From Streptomyces liliifuscus (lineage in GTDB: Bacteria > Actinomycetota > Actinomycetes > Streptomycetales > Streptomycetaceae): 64,000 nt of DNA. Within the stretch, counting starts at the first letter, position 1, and each line of letters begins with the position of its first letter. This document shows positions 8,425-17,653 of this stretch, piece after piece. The position numbers and the translations under genes were made by a program. The stretch covers positions 6,944,001-7,008,000 of the forward strand of contig NZ_CP066831.1 in the NCBI RefSeq assembly GCF_016598615.1, in the 5' to 3' direction. Under the pieces are notes generated by a model. The model worked only from the letters and a program-made list of their open reading frames with translations. It did not search any database and was not told where the DNA came from.

Positions 8425-8860
8425 CCATGTCCCGGTGCGGATTCCCCCCACGGGATCCGGCCGGGCGTCTGAAGGCAGCGCCTGAGTCGCTGCGAGCAAA
8501 ACGAGCAAAACTGGTTGGACTGGTGTGCTGCGGTCTGCCGGGACCCGTACGTACGGGAGGGCCGCTCAAAGCTCCCCGCTGTACGTGCCCCGGCAACGCA
8601 ATTCCGAGAACGTCCCCCAAGACGTCCCCAGATGCCAGATACGCCCCCCAAGACGTCTCTGACATCGTCAATCTAGACTCACGAACCCCTTCGATGGTTA
8701 CGTTCACATCACTGTGATCTGCGTCTCTTGCGTATGTCCTGAAGATGCGCAAGAGATCCGATATCGCTACCGGAACCCAAGCGTAAGGATGATGCGCGAG
8801 CCTTGTGAAGAGCTTATGTGAAGGCGTGTGCCGGACTCTAGGGGGACTCTTACCTCTTCG
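8425..8860. other. Gene-free region with phased repeats and palindromes; possible small RNA locus
   Basis: 436 bp with unusually low GC and no frame showing Streptomyces codon bias. It holds an exact direct repeat CCCCCAAGACGTC (8614-8626 and 8645-8657, 31 bp apart), a palindrome TCACA-N4-TGTGA (8704-8717), and inverted repeats TCTCTTGCG/CGCAAGAGA (8724-8732, 8748-8756). A minus-strand RNA starting here would end at the hairpin 8375-8424. A minus-strand frame from about 8665 (MSETSWGAYLASGDVLGD...) lacks a ribosome site and I do not trust it. Confidence 0.4.
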
Positions 8861-11134
<2,274 letters not shown>

Positions 11135-11159
11135 CTCCGTGCTCCGGGTTCCGCCGGTG

Positions 11160-11399
11160 TCAGGCCTTGGCGACGAGCTCGAAGCCGGCCTCGTCGACGG
11201 CGGCGCGCACGGCCTCCTCGTCGAGCGGGGCGGCGGAGACCACGGTCACCTCGCCGGTGGAGGCGACGGCCTTCACCGAGGTGACACCGGCGATCTCGGA
11301 GATCTCGCTCGACACCGAGCCTTCGCAGTGTCCGCAGCTCATCCCGCTCACCTGGTAGACGGTGGTGAGGGAGCCCGGGGTGTCGGTCTGGGCGGTCAT
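11160..11399 (-). CDS. copZ: Copper chaperone, HMA domain
   Basis: 79-residue cytosolic metallochaperone, a single ferredoxin-like HMA fold with the Cu(I)-binding motif GMSCGHC. It would hand copper to the N-terminal HMA domain of the following CopA. The start at 11399 is preceded by GAGGAG; the frame is open for 21 more codons upstream but without a ribosome site. The gene is the first of a copZ-copA operon with the CsoR-type site 68 bp upstream. Confidence 0.93.
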   Translation of the reverse strand: MTAQTDTPGSLTTVYQVSGMSCGHCEGSVSSEISEIAGVTSVKAVASTGEVTVVSAAPLDEEAVRAAVDEAGFELVAKA

Positions 11400-11466
11400 G
11401 TCGTTGCTCCTCGTCGAGACGTGTGGGGCGTGCGTGGCCCACGAGGGCCTCACACTAACCACACTG

Positions 11467-11481
11467 TACCCCTAGGGGGTA
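11467..11481. promoter_or_regulatory. CsoR-type copper operator for copZ-copA
   Basis: TACCCCTAGGGGGTA is a near-perfect palindrome matching the G/C-tract sites bound by the Cu(I) sensor CsoR in actinobacteria. It lies 68 bp upstream of copZ and covers the stop codon of the upstream PrsW-like gene (11472-11474). CsoR itself is not in the window. Confidence 0.8.
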
Positions 11482-12422
11482 TTTCGCCAAGAGGGGTCGC
11501 GACGTGTCAGCGCACGCACCCAGGCGATGCCCATCAACGACACGGCGACCATGCCACCGACCGAGAACAGCGTGAAGAGATGTTTCTGCTGGTCCGTCAC
11601 GGCCGGCAGGTAACCCGGCCCGAAGAGTGTCGTGTTCAGCCCCGCATCCGTCAGCCGCGCCACCAGCCAGAGCGCGATGCCGTGTGTCGAGTCCCACAGG
11701 GCGTGCAGAAGCGCGACGCCCACGTACGTGCCGACGACCGGGGCGGTGAACGCGAAGTGCCCGGTCGGGCGGCGGTGGGCGAGCAGGACCGCGCCCGTGA
11801 TCGCCGTCCACAGCCCGTGCCCGAAGGGGGCGAGCACGCCACGCAGGATCTCGGTCTCCAGCAGCGCCCGCAGATCGATGCCCTCGGTCGAGACGGCCGC
11901 GTTGAACGCGTACCCCGCGCTCTCCAGCGCCGCGAACCCGAAACCGACCGACGCCCCGAGCACGAGTCCGGCGCGCACTCCGCGGATACGGGTCTGCCGG
12001 CGCAGCGCGAACATCAGCGCGGCCGCCTTCACCGCCTCCTCGATGAGCCCGACCCCGAGGAACATCCACAGCGACGGCCGGAGCAGGTAGTACTCCATCA
12101 CCGAGGCGCCGAGCACGCCCAGTACGCCACCGGTCAGGAAACAGCCGAGGATCACGTTCACGCCCAGGTCGCGGCCGTGGTGCTCGTACGCCCACAGCAC
12201 GAAGACGACCGGGGCGAGGAAGCTGCCGAGCAGGATCAGCGTCGGCAGCAGGGTGGTGTTCCCGGTCGCGTACGTGACGAGCCCGCTGAGCGCCCAGAGC
12301 GCGAGCCCGCCCCACAGACACCGCCGCCACAGTCCGGTGCGGGGCCGTGGACAGGAGGGAGGGGGCTGCTGAGGGCCGGGGATGCGCGCTCGGGGTGTGC
12401 CGGGCGGCGGGGGCTGGGTCAC
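11472..12422 (-). CDS. PrsW-family intramembrane metalloprotease homologue
   Basis: 316-residue polytopic membrane protein with about eight hydrophobic helices after a Pro-rich cytoplasmic N-terminus. Family motifs are present: EE in GLIEEAVKAAAL, GFGFAALESAGYAF, the histidine in PFGHGLWTAITG, and HALWD. In Bacillus PrsW cleaves an anti-sigma factor; no target is evident here. The GTG at 12422 with GAGGGA upstream is preferred; the longer frame runs into a dispersed repeat. The 3' end carries the copper operator of the next operon, so its transcription may read into copZ-copA. Confidence 0.85.
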   Translation of the reverse strand: MTQPPPPGTPRARIPGPQQPPPSCPRPRTGLWRRCLWGGLALWALSGLVTYATGNTTLLPTLILLGSFLAPVVFVLWAYEHHGRDLGVNVILGCFLTGGVLGVLGASVMEYYLLRPSLWMFLGVGLIEEAVKAAALMFALRRQTRIRGVRAGLVLGASVGFGFAALESAGYAFNAAVSTEGIDLRALLETEILRGVLAPFGHGLWTAITGAVLLAHRRPTGHFAFTAPVVGTYVGVALLHALWDSTHGIALWLVARLTDAGLNTTLFGPGYLPAVTDQQKHLFTLFSVGGMVAVSLMGIAWVRALTRRDPSWRNTP

Positions 12423-12526
12423 GACGGATCCCTCGAACTCGAAACTGCGACGCGGAAGATTTGTCCGCACTTTATGGCAAGTGGTTGTTATGCGCCGTTC
12501 TGGCATATGCGGGCCCGCGCCCTTCA

Positions 12527-12545
12527 GGGGCGCGGGGAACTGCGC
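12527..12545 (+). repeat. Short dispersed repeat between prsW-like and alcohol dehydrogenase genes
   Basis: One exact GGGGCGCGGGGAACTGCGC copy in the divergent gap, followed by the common extension GCCCCCACCGGGCC. Otherwise the 218-bp gap shows only promoter-like spacing. Confidence 0.7.
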
Positions 12546-12640
12546 GACAAGCCCCCACCGGGCCCGCAGACGAAAACCGTGCACCCCGCGGGGCGTCTAG
12601 CGTTCGGTCGGAAAGGTGATCCACGTCGGAGGGGCAACAC

Positions 12641-13684
12641 ATGCGCGCAGTGGTGTTCGAGCAATACGGCAAGCCGGCCGAACTGCGAACCGTGCCGGAC
12701 CCGGCACCGGCGCCGCACGGCGTAGTGGTGCGCGTCGAGGCCACCGGCCTCTGCCGAAGCGACTGGCACGGCTGGCAGGGCCACGACCCGGACATCGCGC
12801 TGCCGCACGTGCCAGGCCACGAACTCGCCGGAACCGTCGAGGCGGTGGGTGGCCTCGTAACCGGCTGGCGCCCCGGCGACCGCGTCACCGTGCCGTTCGT
12901 CTGCGCCTGCGGCAGCTGCCCCTCCTGCGCGGCGGGCGACCAGCAGGTGTGCGAACGGCAGACCCAGCCGGGGTTCACGCACTGGGGGTCGTTCGCCGAG
13001 TTCGTGGCCCTGGACCACGCCGACGTGAACCTCGTCGCCGTCGCGGACGAGCTGTCCTTCGGGACGGCGGCCTCGCTGGGCTGCCGGTTCGCCACGGCGT
13101 TCCGCGCGGTCGTCGCGCAGGGACGGGTGGCACCGGGGGAGTGGGTGGCCGTGTACGGCTGCGGCGGTGTGGGGCTCTCCGCCGTGATGATCGCGGCGGC
13201 GGCCGGCGCCCGGGTCGTCGCGGTCGACCTCTCGCCCCGGGCGCTGGAGCTGGCACGGCAGTTCGGGGCGGCGGAGTGTGTGGCGGCGTCCCGCGACGCC
13301 CGGCCCGAGGAGACGGCGGAGGCCGTACGTGAACTGACCGGCGGCGGCGCCCACCTGTCCCTCGACGCCCTCGGCTCACCGGCCACCTGCGCTGCGTCGG
13401 TCGGCAGCCTGCGCCGCCGGGGCAGGCACGTCCAGGTCGGCCTGCTGCCCCAGGACCCGACGCTGCCGATGTCCCGGGTGATCGGCCTGGAACTCGAACT
13501 CCTCGGCAGCCACGGCATGCCCGCCCACGCCTACCCGCCGATGCTGGAGTCCGTACGGGCCGGGGCGCTGCGCCCCGACCTCCTGGTGACGTCCACGATC
13601 CCCCTGGCCGAGGCACCCGCCGCGCTGGAGGCGATGGGGGCGGCCCCGGGGGCGGGCGTGACGATCATCGAGCCGTGGGCGTGA
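12641..13684 (+). CDS. Zinc-dependent alcohol dehydrogenase (medium-chain)
   Basis: 347-residue NAD(P)-dependent oxidoreductase of the MDR superfamily. The GroES-like domain has catalytic zinc ligands C38, H60-E61 and C148, and structural zinc cysteines C90, C93, C96 and C104. The Rossmann fold carries YGCGGVGLSAVMI near 173. The substrate alcohol is unknown. The ATG is preceded by CGGAGGGG. It stands alone, ended by a strong hairpin at 13713-13743. Confidence 0.93.
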   Translation: MRAVVFEQYGKPAELRTVPDPAPAPHGVVVRVEATGLCRSDWHGWQGHDPDIALPHVPGHELAGTVEAVGGLVTGWRPGDRVTVPFVCACGSCPSCAAGDQQVCERQTQPGFTHWGSFAEFVALDHADVNLVAVADELSFGTAASLGCRFATAFRAVVAQGRVAPGEWVAVYGCGGVGLSAVMIAAAAGARVVAVDLSPRALELARQFGAAECVAASRDARPEETAEAVRELTGGGAHLSLDALGSPATCAASVGSLRRRGRHVQVGLLPQDPTLPMSRVIGLELELLGSHGMPAHAYPPMLESVRAGALRPDLLVTSTIPLAEAPAALEAMGAAPGAGVTIIEPWA

Positions 13685-13712
13685 GCCGCACGCTCCCCGG
13701 GCCGACATGAGG

Positions 13713-13743
13713 GGACCCCCGCACGCCTGTCGTGCGGGGGTCC
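13713..13743. terminator. Bidirectional hairpin terminator
   Basis: Perfect 13-bp arms GGACCCCCGCACG (13713-13725) and CGTGCGGGGGTCC (13731-13743) with a 5-nt loop, between the convergent alcohol dehydrogenase and small HTH genes. Confidence 0.85.
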
Positions 13744-13774
13744 GGTTGTCGTGCGTTGTCGTGCCGGGAGGTGA

Positions 13775-13975
13775 TCAGCCGTCTCTGCGGCCTCTGTTGC
13801 CGGGCCGCGAGGCGACCCAGGCGCGGACCGTGTCGGCGTACCAGTAGGGCTTGCCGCTCTCCACGTGGTCGGGCGGGGGCAGCAGCCCGTGCTTGCGGTA
13901 GGACCGCACGGTGTCGGGCTGCACCTTGATGTGCGCCGCGATCTCCTTGTACGACCAGAGCCTTCGGTCGGTCAT
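13775..13975 (-). CDS. Small MerR/excisionase-like HTH protein
   Basis: 66-residue protein made almost only of a winged helix-turn-helix (WSYKEIAAHIKVQPDTVRSYRKHGLLPPPD) with a WYADTVRAWVASRPG tail, as in single-domain MerR/HTH_17 proteins. The ATG at 13975 has a strong GGGAGG site 9 nt upstream; an upstream extension is arginine-rich and unsupported. A DNA-binding regulatory role is likely; the target is unknown. The upstream 13976-14209 stretch has several GTGTGAC motifs but no gene. Confidence 0.75.
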   Translation of the reverse strand: MTDRRLWSYKEIAAHIKVQPDTVRSYRKHGLLPPPDHVESGKPYWYADTVRAWVASRPGNRGRRDG

Positions 13976-14209
13976 GAGTTGCACCTCCCTGCGCGCGCCG
14001 CAGCGGCGGCCGAGGGGCGGCCGTCGGGGGAGCCGGGCACTGCGCTGGCGATCACAAAGCCTGTGCCCGCTCAACGACACAGCGTGACCAGCCGGTAGCG
14101 CCTGTCGCCCGGGTGTGACGCAAGACCCGCGTACACGCGACATGTGTGACAGGAAGGGGTCTTTTGTGACACGGGTGATGCACTACGCACCAGAGGGCGC
14201 GCCCCGACA

Positions 14210-14228
14210 GGGGCGCGGGGAACTGCGC
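14210..14228 (+). repeat. Short dispersed repeat
   Basis: GGGGCGCGGGGAACTGCGC followed by the usual GCCCCCACCGGCCCGCAG extension, just past the 3' end of the minus-strand isomerase gene. Confidence 0.7.
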
Positions 14229-14277
14229 GACGAGCCCCCACCGGCCCGCAGCCGAGAACGCGCCCCCGGCGGAGCCG

Positions 14278-15207
14278 TCACGCCCCGCAGGACCTCAAAA
14301 ACGCCCGAGTGCGCTGAGCGATGGGCAACGGCTTGTCCGGCTCGCACGGGTACATGTCCTGCTCGACGATCGCGAACAGCTCCACGTCCAGCTTCTGCGC
14401 GGCAGCCAGCACCGGCTCCAGCGCCGGCACCCCGGACGGCGGTTCGCACATCACGCCACGCGCCACGGCCGGCCCGAACGGAACCTCGTTGGCCCGCACG
14501 TCGGCGAGGATCTCGGGATCCACCTGCTTGAGGTGGAGGTACCCGATCCGCTCCCCGTACGTCTCGATGAGCTTGACGCTGTCGCCGCCGCAGTAGGCGT
14601 AGTGCCCGGTGTCCAGGCACAGCGACACCAGCGACGAGTCCGTGCCGTCGAGGAAGCGCGCCACGTTCTCCTCGCTGTCGATGTGCGTGTCCGCGTGCGG
14701 GTGGACGACGATTTTCAGCCCGTACCGCTCGCGCACCTCGTGCCCCAGCCGCTCGGTCTGGGTGGTGAGATGGCGCCACTGCTCGGGGGTGAGCGTGTCG
14801 GGCTCCAGGACCTCGCCCGTCTTGTCGTCCCGCCAGAAGGACGGGATGACGACCAGGTGCTCGGCGCCCATCGCCTGGGTGAGCGCGGCGATGTCCGAGA
14901 CATGGGCCCACGTGGCGTCCCACACGTCCGGGCCGCGGTGCAGCCCGGTGAAGACCGTGCCGGCCGACACCCGCAGGTTGCGGCGCGCGGTCTCGTCCGC
15001 GAGGACGGCCGGCTCGCTCGGCAGATAGCCGTACGGGCCCAGCTCGATCCACTCGTAACCGGACTCGGCGACCTCGTCGAGGAACCGCTGCCAGGGGACC
15101 TGTTGGGGGTCGTCGGGGAACCACACGCCCCACGAGTCGGGGGCCGAGCCGATGCGGATGCGCGACAGTGAGGACTGAGGCGATGACTGAGGTGACAACG
15201 ACGTCAT
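14278..15207 (-). CDS. Sugar phosphate isomerase/epimerase, IolE/IolI-like TIM barrel
   Basis: 309-residue AP-endonuclease-2-type (beta/alpha)8 barrel. Recognisable pieces are the N-terminal strand GSAPDSWGVWFPDD, metal-ligand regions VVHPHADTHIDSEE and LDTGHYAYCGGD, and HLKQVDPEI. Its position divergent from iolC suggests a role in inositol catabolism, such as inosose dehydration or isomerisation, but the exact reaction cannot be assigned. The start at 15207 gives a short Ser-rich N-terminus; no strong ribosome site is seen. Confidence 0.8.
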   Translation of the reverse strand: MTSLSPQSSPQSSLSRIRIGSAPDSWGVWFPDDPQQVPWQRFLDEVAESGYEWIELGPYGYLPSEPAVLADETARRNLRVSAGTVFTGLHRGPDVWDATWAHVSDIAALTQAMGAEHLVVIPSFWRDDKTGEVLEPDTLTPEQWRHLTTQTERLGHEVRERYGLKIVVHPHADTHIDSEENVARFLDGTDSSLVSLCLDTGHYAYCGGDSVKLIETYGERIGYLHLKQVDPEILADVRANEVPFGPAVARGVMCEPPSGVPALEPVLAAAQKLDVELFAIVEQDMYPCEPDKPLPIAQRTRAFLRSCGA

Positions 15208-15257
15208 GGGCGTCAGCTTCAGGTCCGTCGGGGAGAGGTGTCAAGGCCTGGTCCGAA

Positions 15258-15302
15258 TGTCCGGACAACCAATTGACAGGGCTCTGTGGGCGCCGCTAGA
15301 CC
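15258..15302 (+). promoter_or_regulatory. Putative iolC promoter with palindromic operator
   Basis: TTGACA at 15273-15278 and TAGACC at 15297-15302, 18 bp apart, resemble a housekeeping sigma promoter ending 28 bp before the iolC start. A perfect palindrome TGTCCGGACA (15258-15267) abuts the -35 and lies between the two divergent genes, a natural place for an inositol-responsive repressor. Confidence 0.5.
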
Positions 15303-15330
15303 TTGGGTCAACCGATACGAAGGGAACTCG

Positions 15331-16302
15331 ATGGCCGAGTCCGCGGAGTCCAGTGCGTACGACCTCATCACCATGGGGCGGATCGGCGTGGACCTCTATC
15401 CGCTGCAGACCGGGGTGCCGCTCCCGCAGGTGACCTCCTTCGGGAAGTTCCTCGGCGGTTCGGCGACCAATGTGGCGGTCGCGGCGGCGCGGCTCGGGCG
15501 GCGTACGGCCGTGGTGACGCGGACCGGTGACGATCCGTTCGGGGCGTATCTGCACGAGGCGCTGCGGGGCTTCGGGGTCGACGACCGCTGGGTGACGCCG
15601 GTGCCCGGGCTGCCGACGCCGGTCACCTTCTGCGAGGTGTTCCCGCCGGACGACTTCCCGCTGTACTTCTACCGGCTGCCCAAGGCGCCCGACCTGGAGA
15701 TCGACGCCCACGAACTGGACCTGGACGCCATCCGCGACACCCGGATCTTCTGGGTCACGGGTACGGGGCTGAGCGAGGAGCCCAGCCGCACGGCGACGCT
15801 CGCCGCCCTCGCCCATCGTGCCAAGTCGGGTACGACGGTCTTCGATCTGGACTGGCGGCCGATGTTCTGGAGCGACCCGGAGGCCGCCCGGCCCTTCTAC
15901 GCCGAGGCCCTGCGCCACACCACGGTCGCCGTCGGCAACCTCGACGAGGTGGAGGTCGCCACGGGCTTGCGCGAGCCCCACGCGGCCGCCCGCGCCCTGC
16001 TGGACGCCGGTGTGGAGCTGGCCGTGGTCAAGCAGGGCCCCAAGGGCGTGCTGGCCGTGAACCGGCAGGGCGAGTCGGCGGAGGTCCCGCCCCTCCCGGT
16101 GACGGTCCTCAACGGCCTCGGTGCGGGCGACGCGTTCGGCGGCTCCCTCTGCCACGGCCTCCTCGCCGGCTGGGACCTGGAGCGGATCATGCGGCACGCC
16201 AACGCCGCCGGTGCCATCGTCGCCTCCCGTCTGGAATGCTCCTCCGCCATGCCGACCCCGGCGGAAGTCGAACAGGCACTGAAGGCGGGGGCGGTGCTGT
16301 GA
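15331..16302 (+). CDS. iolC: 5-dehydro-2-deoxygluconokinase
   Basis: 323-residue PfkB-family sugar kinase that phosphorylates 2-deoxy-5-keto-gluconate in the myo-inositol pathway. It has the N-terminal GRIGVDLYPLQTGVPL, the substrate glycine region GGSATNVAVAAARLG, and the C-terminal PfkB signature NGLGAGDAFGGSL with its catalytic Asp. The ATG at 15331 follows GAAGGGAA. The stop overlaps the next start by 4 bp (GTGA), so the two are coupled. Neighbours (aldolase, iolB remnant, iolD, mmsA) support the assignment. Confidence 0.92.
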   Translation: MAESAESSAYDLITMGRIGVDLYPLQTGVPLPQVTSFGKFLGGSATNVAVAAARLGRRTAVVTRTGDDPFGAYLHEALRGFGVDDRWVTPVPGLPTPVTFCEVFPPDDFPLYFYRLPKAPDLEIDAHELDLDAIRDTRIFWVTGTGLSEEPSRTATLAALAHRAKSGTTVFDLDWRPMFWSDPEAARPFYAEALRHTTVAVGNLDEVEVATGLREPHAAARALLDAGVELAVVKQGPKGVLAVNRQGESAEVPPLPVTVLNGLGAGDAFGGSLCHGLLAGWDLERIMRHANAAGAIVASRLECSSAMPTPAEVEQALKAGAVL

Positions 16303-17276
16303 GGGCGGGTTACGCGGGGGCCGGCCGGCGCGAAGGGGATGCCGCAGGGGCGTACGCCTTCGCGGGCGGCGCCCCGACGGGCAGTTCCGCGACGGGCATC
16401 GACATCTCGGAACTCGTCCGGATCCGGGCCCAGCGCCCCGAAGCCGTCGAGGAAGCCGCCGCGCGACGGCCCCGGCGACCGCTTCTCGGCGAGTCGGGGC
16501 GGCTGATGATCGTCGCCGCCGACCATCCCGCCCGGGGAGCCCTCTCCGTGGGTGACCGCAGGCTCGCCATGGCCAACCGGATCGACCTGCTCGAACGGCT
16601 CTGCCTGGCCCTCTCCCGCCCGGGAGTCGACGGCGTGCTCGCGACCGCCGACATCCTCGACGACCTGTTGCTGCTCGGCGCGCTGGACCACAAGGTGGTC
16701 ATGGGCTCGATGAACCGGGGCGGACTCGCGGGCGCGGCCTGGGAGTTGGACGACCGGTTCACCGGACACCGCCCGCGGGACATCGAGCGGCTCCGCTTCG
16801 ACGCGGGCAAGCTGCTGCTGCGGATCGACTACGACGACCCGGGCTCGCTCACCACCCTGGAGTCGACGGCCCGTGCCGTGGACGAGATGGTCGAGCGCAG
16901 GCTCCCCGTGTTCGTCGAGCCGTTCCTCAGCCGCCGCGACCCCACCACCGGCACCCTCCGCAACGATCTGGGCGCCGATGCCGTCACCCGGTCCATCGCC
17001 ATCGCGAGCGGCCTGGGCGGCAGTTCGGCGTACACCTGGCTGAAGCTCCCCGTCACGGAGAACCCGGACGACATGGCCCGTGTCATGGAGACCTCCACCC
17101 TCCCGGCCGTCCTGCTCGGCGGCGAGGTCGGCGCCGACCAGGAGGGCGCGTACGAGAAATGGCGCGGTGCACTCCAACTGCCCACCGTCCAGGGGCTGGT
17201 GGTGGGGCGCTCGCTGCTCTACCCGGCCGACGGCGATGTCGGGGCCGCGGTCGACACCGCCGTCGGACTGCTGTGA
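16299..17276 (+). CDS. Inositol-cluster aldolase-like (beta/alpha)8 protein
   Basis: 325 residues of the Cgl0159-type aldolase family usually found in actinobacterial iol clusters. It probably cleaves phosphorylated 2-deoxy-5-keto-gluconate into DHAP and malonic semialdehyde (the IolJ step), an inference from context. Visible landmarks are the strands LMIVAADHPARGAL, DGVLATADILDD, LPVFVEPFLSR and a class-I-type lysine strand YTWLKLPV. The GTG start overlaps iolC by 4 bp. The next gene begins 12 bp downstream. Confidence 0.82.
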   Translation: MRAGYAGAGRREGDAAGAYAFAGGAPTGSSATGIDISELVRIRAQRPEAVEEAAARRPRRPLLGESGRLMIVAADHPARGALSVGDRRLAMANRIDLLERLCLALSRPGVDGVLATADILDDLLLLGALDHKVVMGSMNRGGLAGAAWELDDRFTGHRPRDIERLRFDAGKLLLRIDYDDPGSLTTLESTARAVDEMVERRLPVFVEPFLSRRDPTTGTLRNDLGADAVTRSIAIASGLGGSSAYTWLKLPVTENPDDMARVMETSTLPAVLLGGEVGADQEGAYEKWRGALQLPTVQGLVVGRSLLYPADGDVGAAVDTAVGLL

Positions 17277-17288
17277 GGGGAAGCCGAC

Positions 17289-17582
17289 ATGACCGACGAG
17301 CCGTACCTCTCCGGCGGCGGTTGTACTGTGCGCACAGAGGGGAATAAAGAGGACAAAGTGTTTGAACTCCCGGGCAGGGAGGGCGTGTTCGACGGAGTCA
17401 CCGACTTCGCGCACGCCCCCCGTGACGCCCGGGTCCTGATCGCCTCCGGCGCGGGAAGCCGCTTCGCCCTGGCAGGAGCGAAGTGCGAGCGACGACTCCC
17501 CGCCCGCTACGGCCCCGCGCCGGAGGTCCCCGTCATCTGGTGTGCACGGCGACGGATTGGCGGACGGGCCATAGAGACGTAA
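17289..17582 (+). pseudogene. iolB: Degraded iolB (5-deoxy-glucuronate isomerase) remnant
   Basis: An open 97-codon frame at the iolB position. It starts MTDEPYLS like Streptomyces IolB, then jumps directly to SGGGCTVRTEG, apparently missing about 50 residues. It continues with IolB-like sequence through RFALAGAKCERRLPARYG and PAPEVPV, then ends in 16 unrelated residues where normal IolB continues for another 150-200 and holds its cupin metal site. This is a 97-codon relic of a protein normally near 270-300 residues, judged from memory of the family. It cannot be catalytically active. Confidence 0.7.
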
Positions 17583-17653
17583 GGCCCGTTCAGACGTATG
17601 ACGTGGCGGATCTGCTTCCACCCGGGACACGAAGAAAGCGCAGAGGGCTACCG

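Noticed and set aside
8387..8752. Minus-strand 121-residue protein after citA
   Set aside because: TTG start without ribosome site, mixed third-position GC, and the frame reads through a terminator hairpin. Kept only as a possible small RNA region.
12423..12584. N-terminal extension of the PrsW-like protein to 370 residues
   Set aside because: The extra 54 residues translate a dispersed repeat (GLVAQFPAPLKGAG); the GTG at 12422 has a ribosome site.
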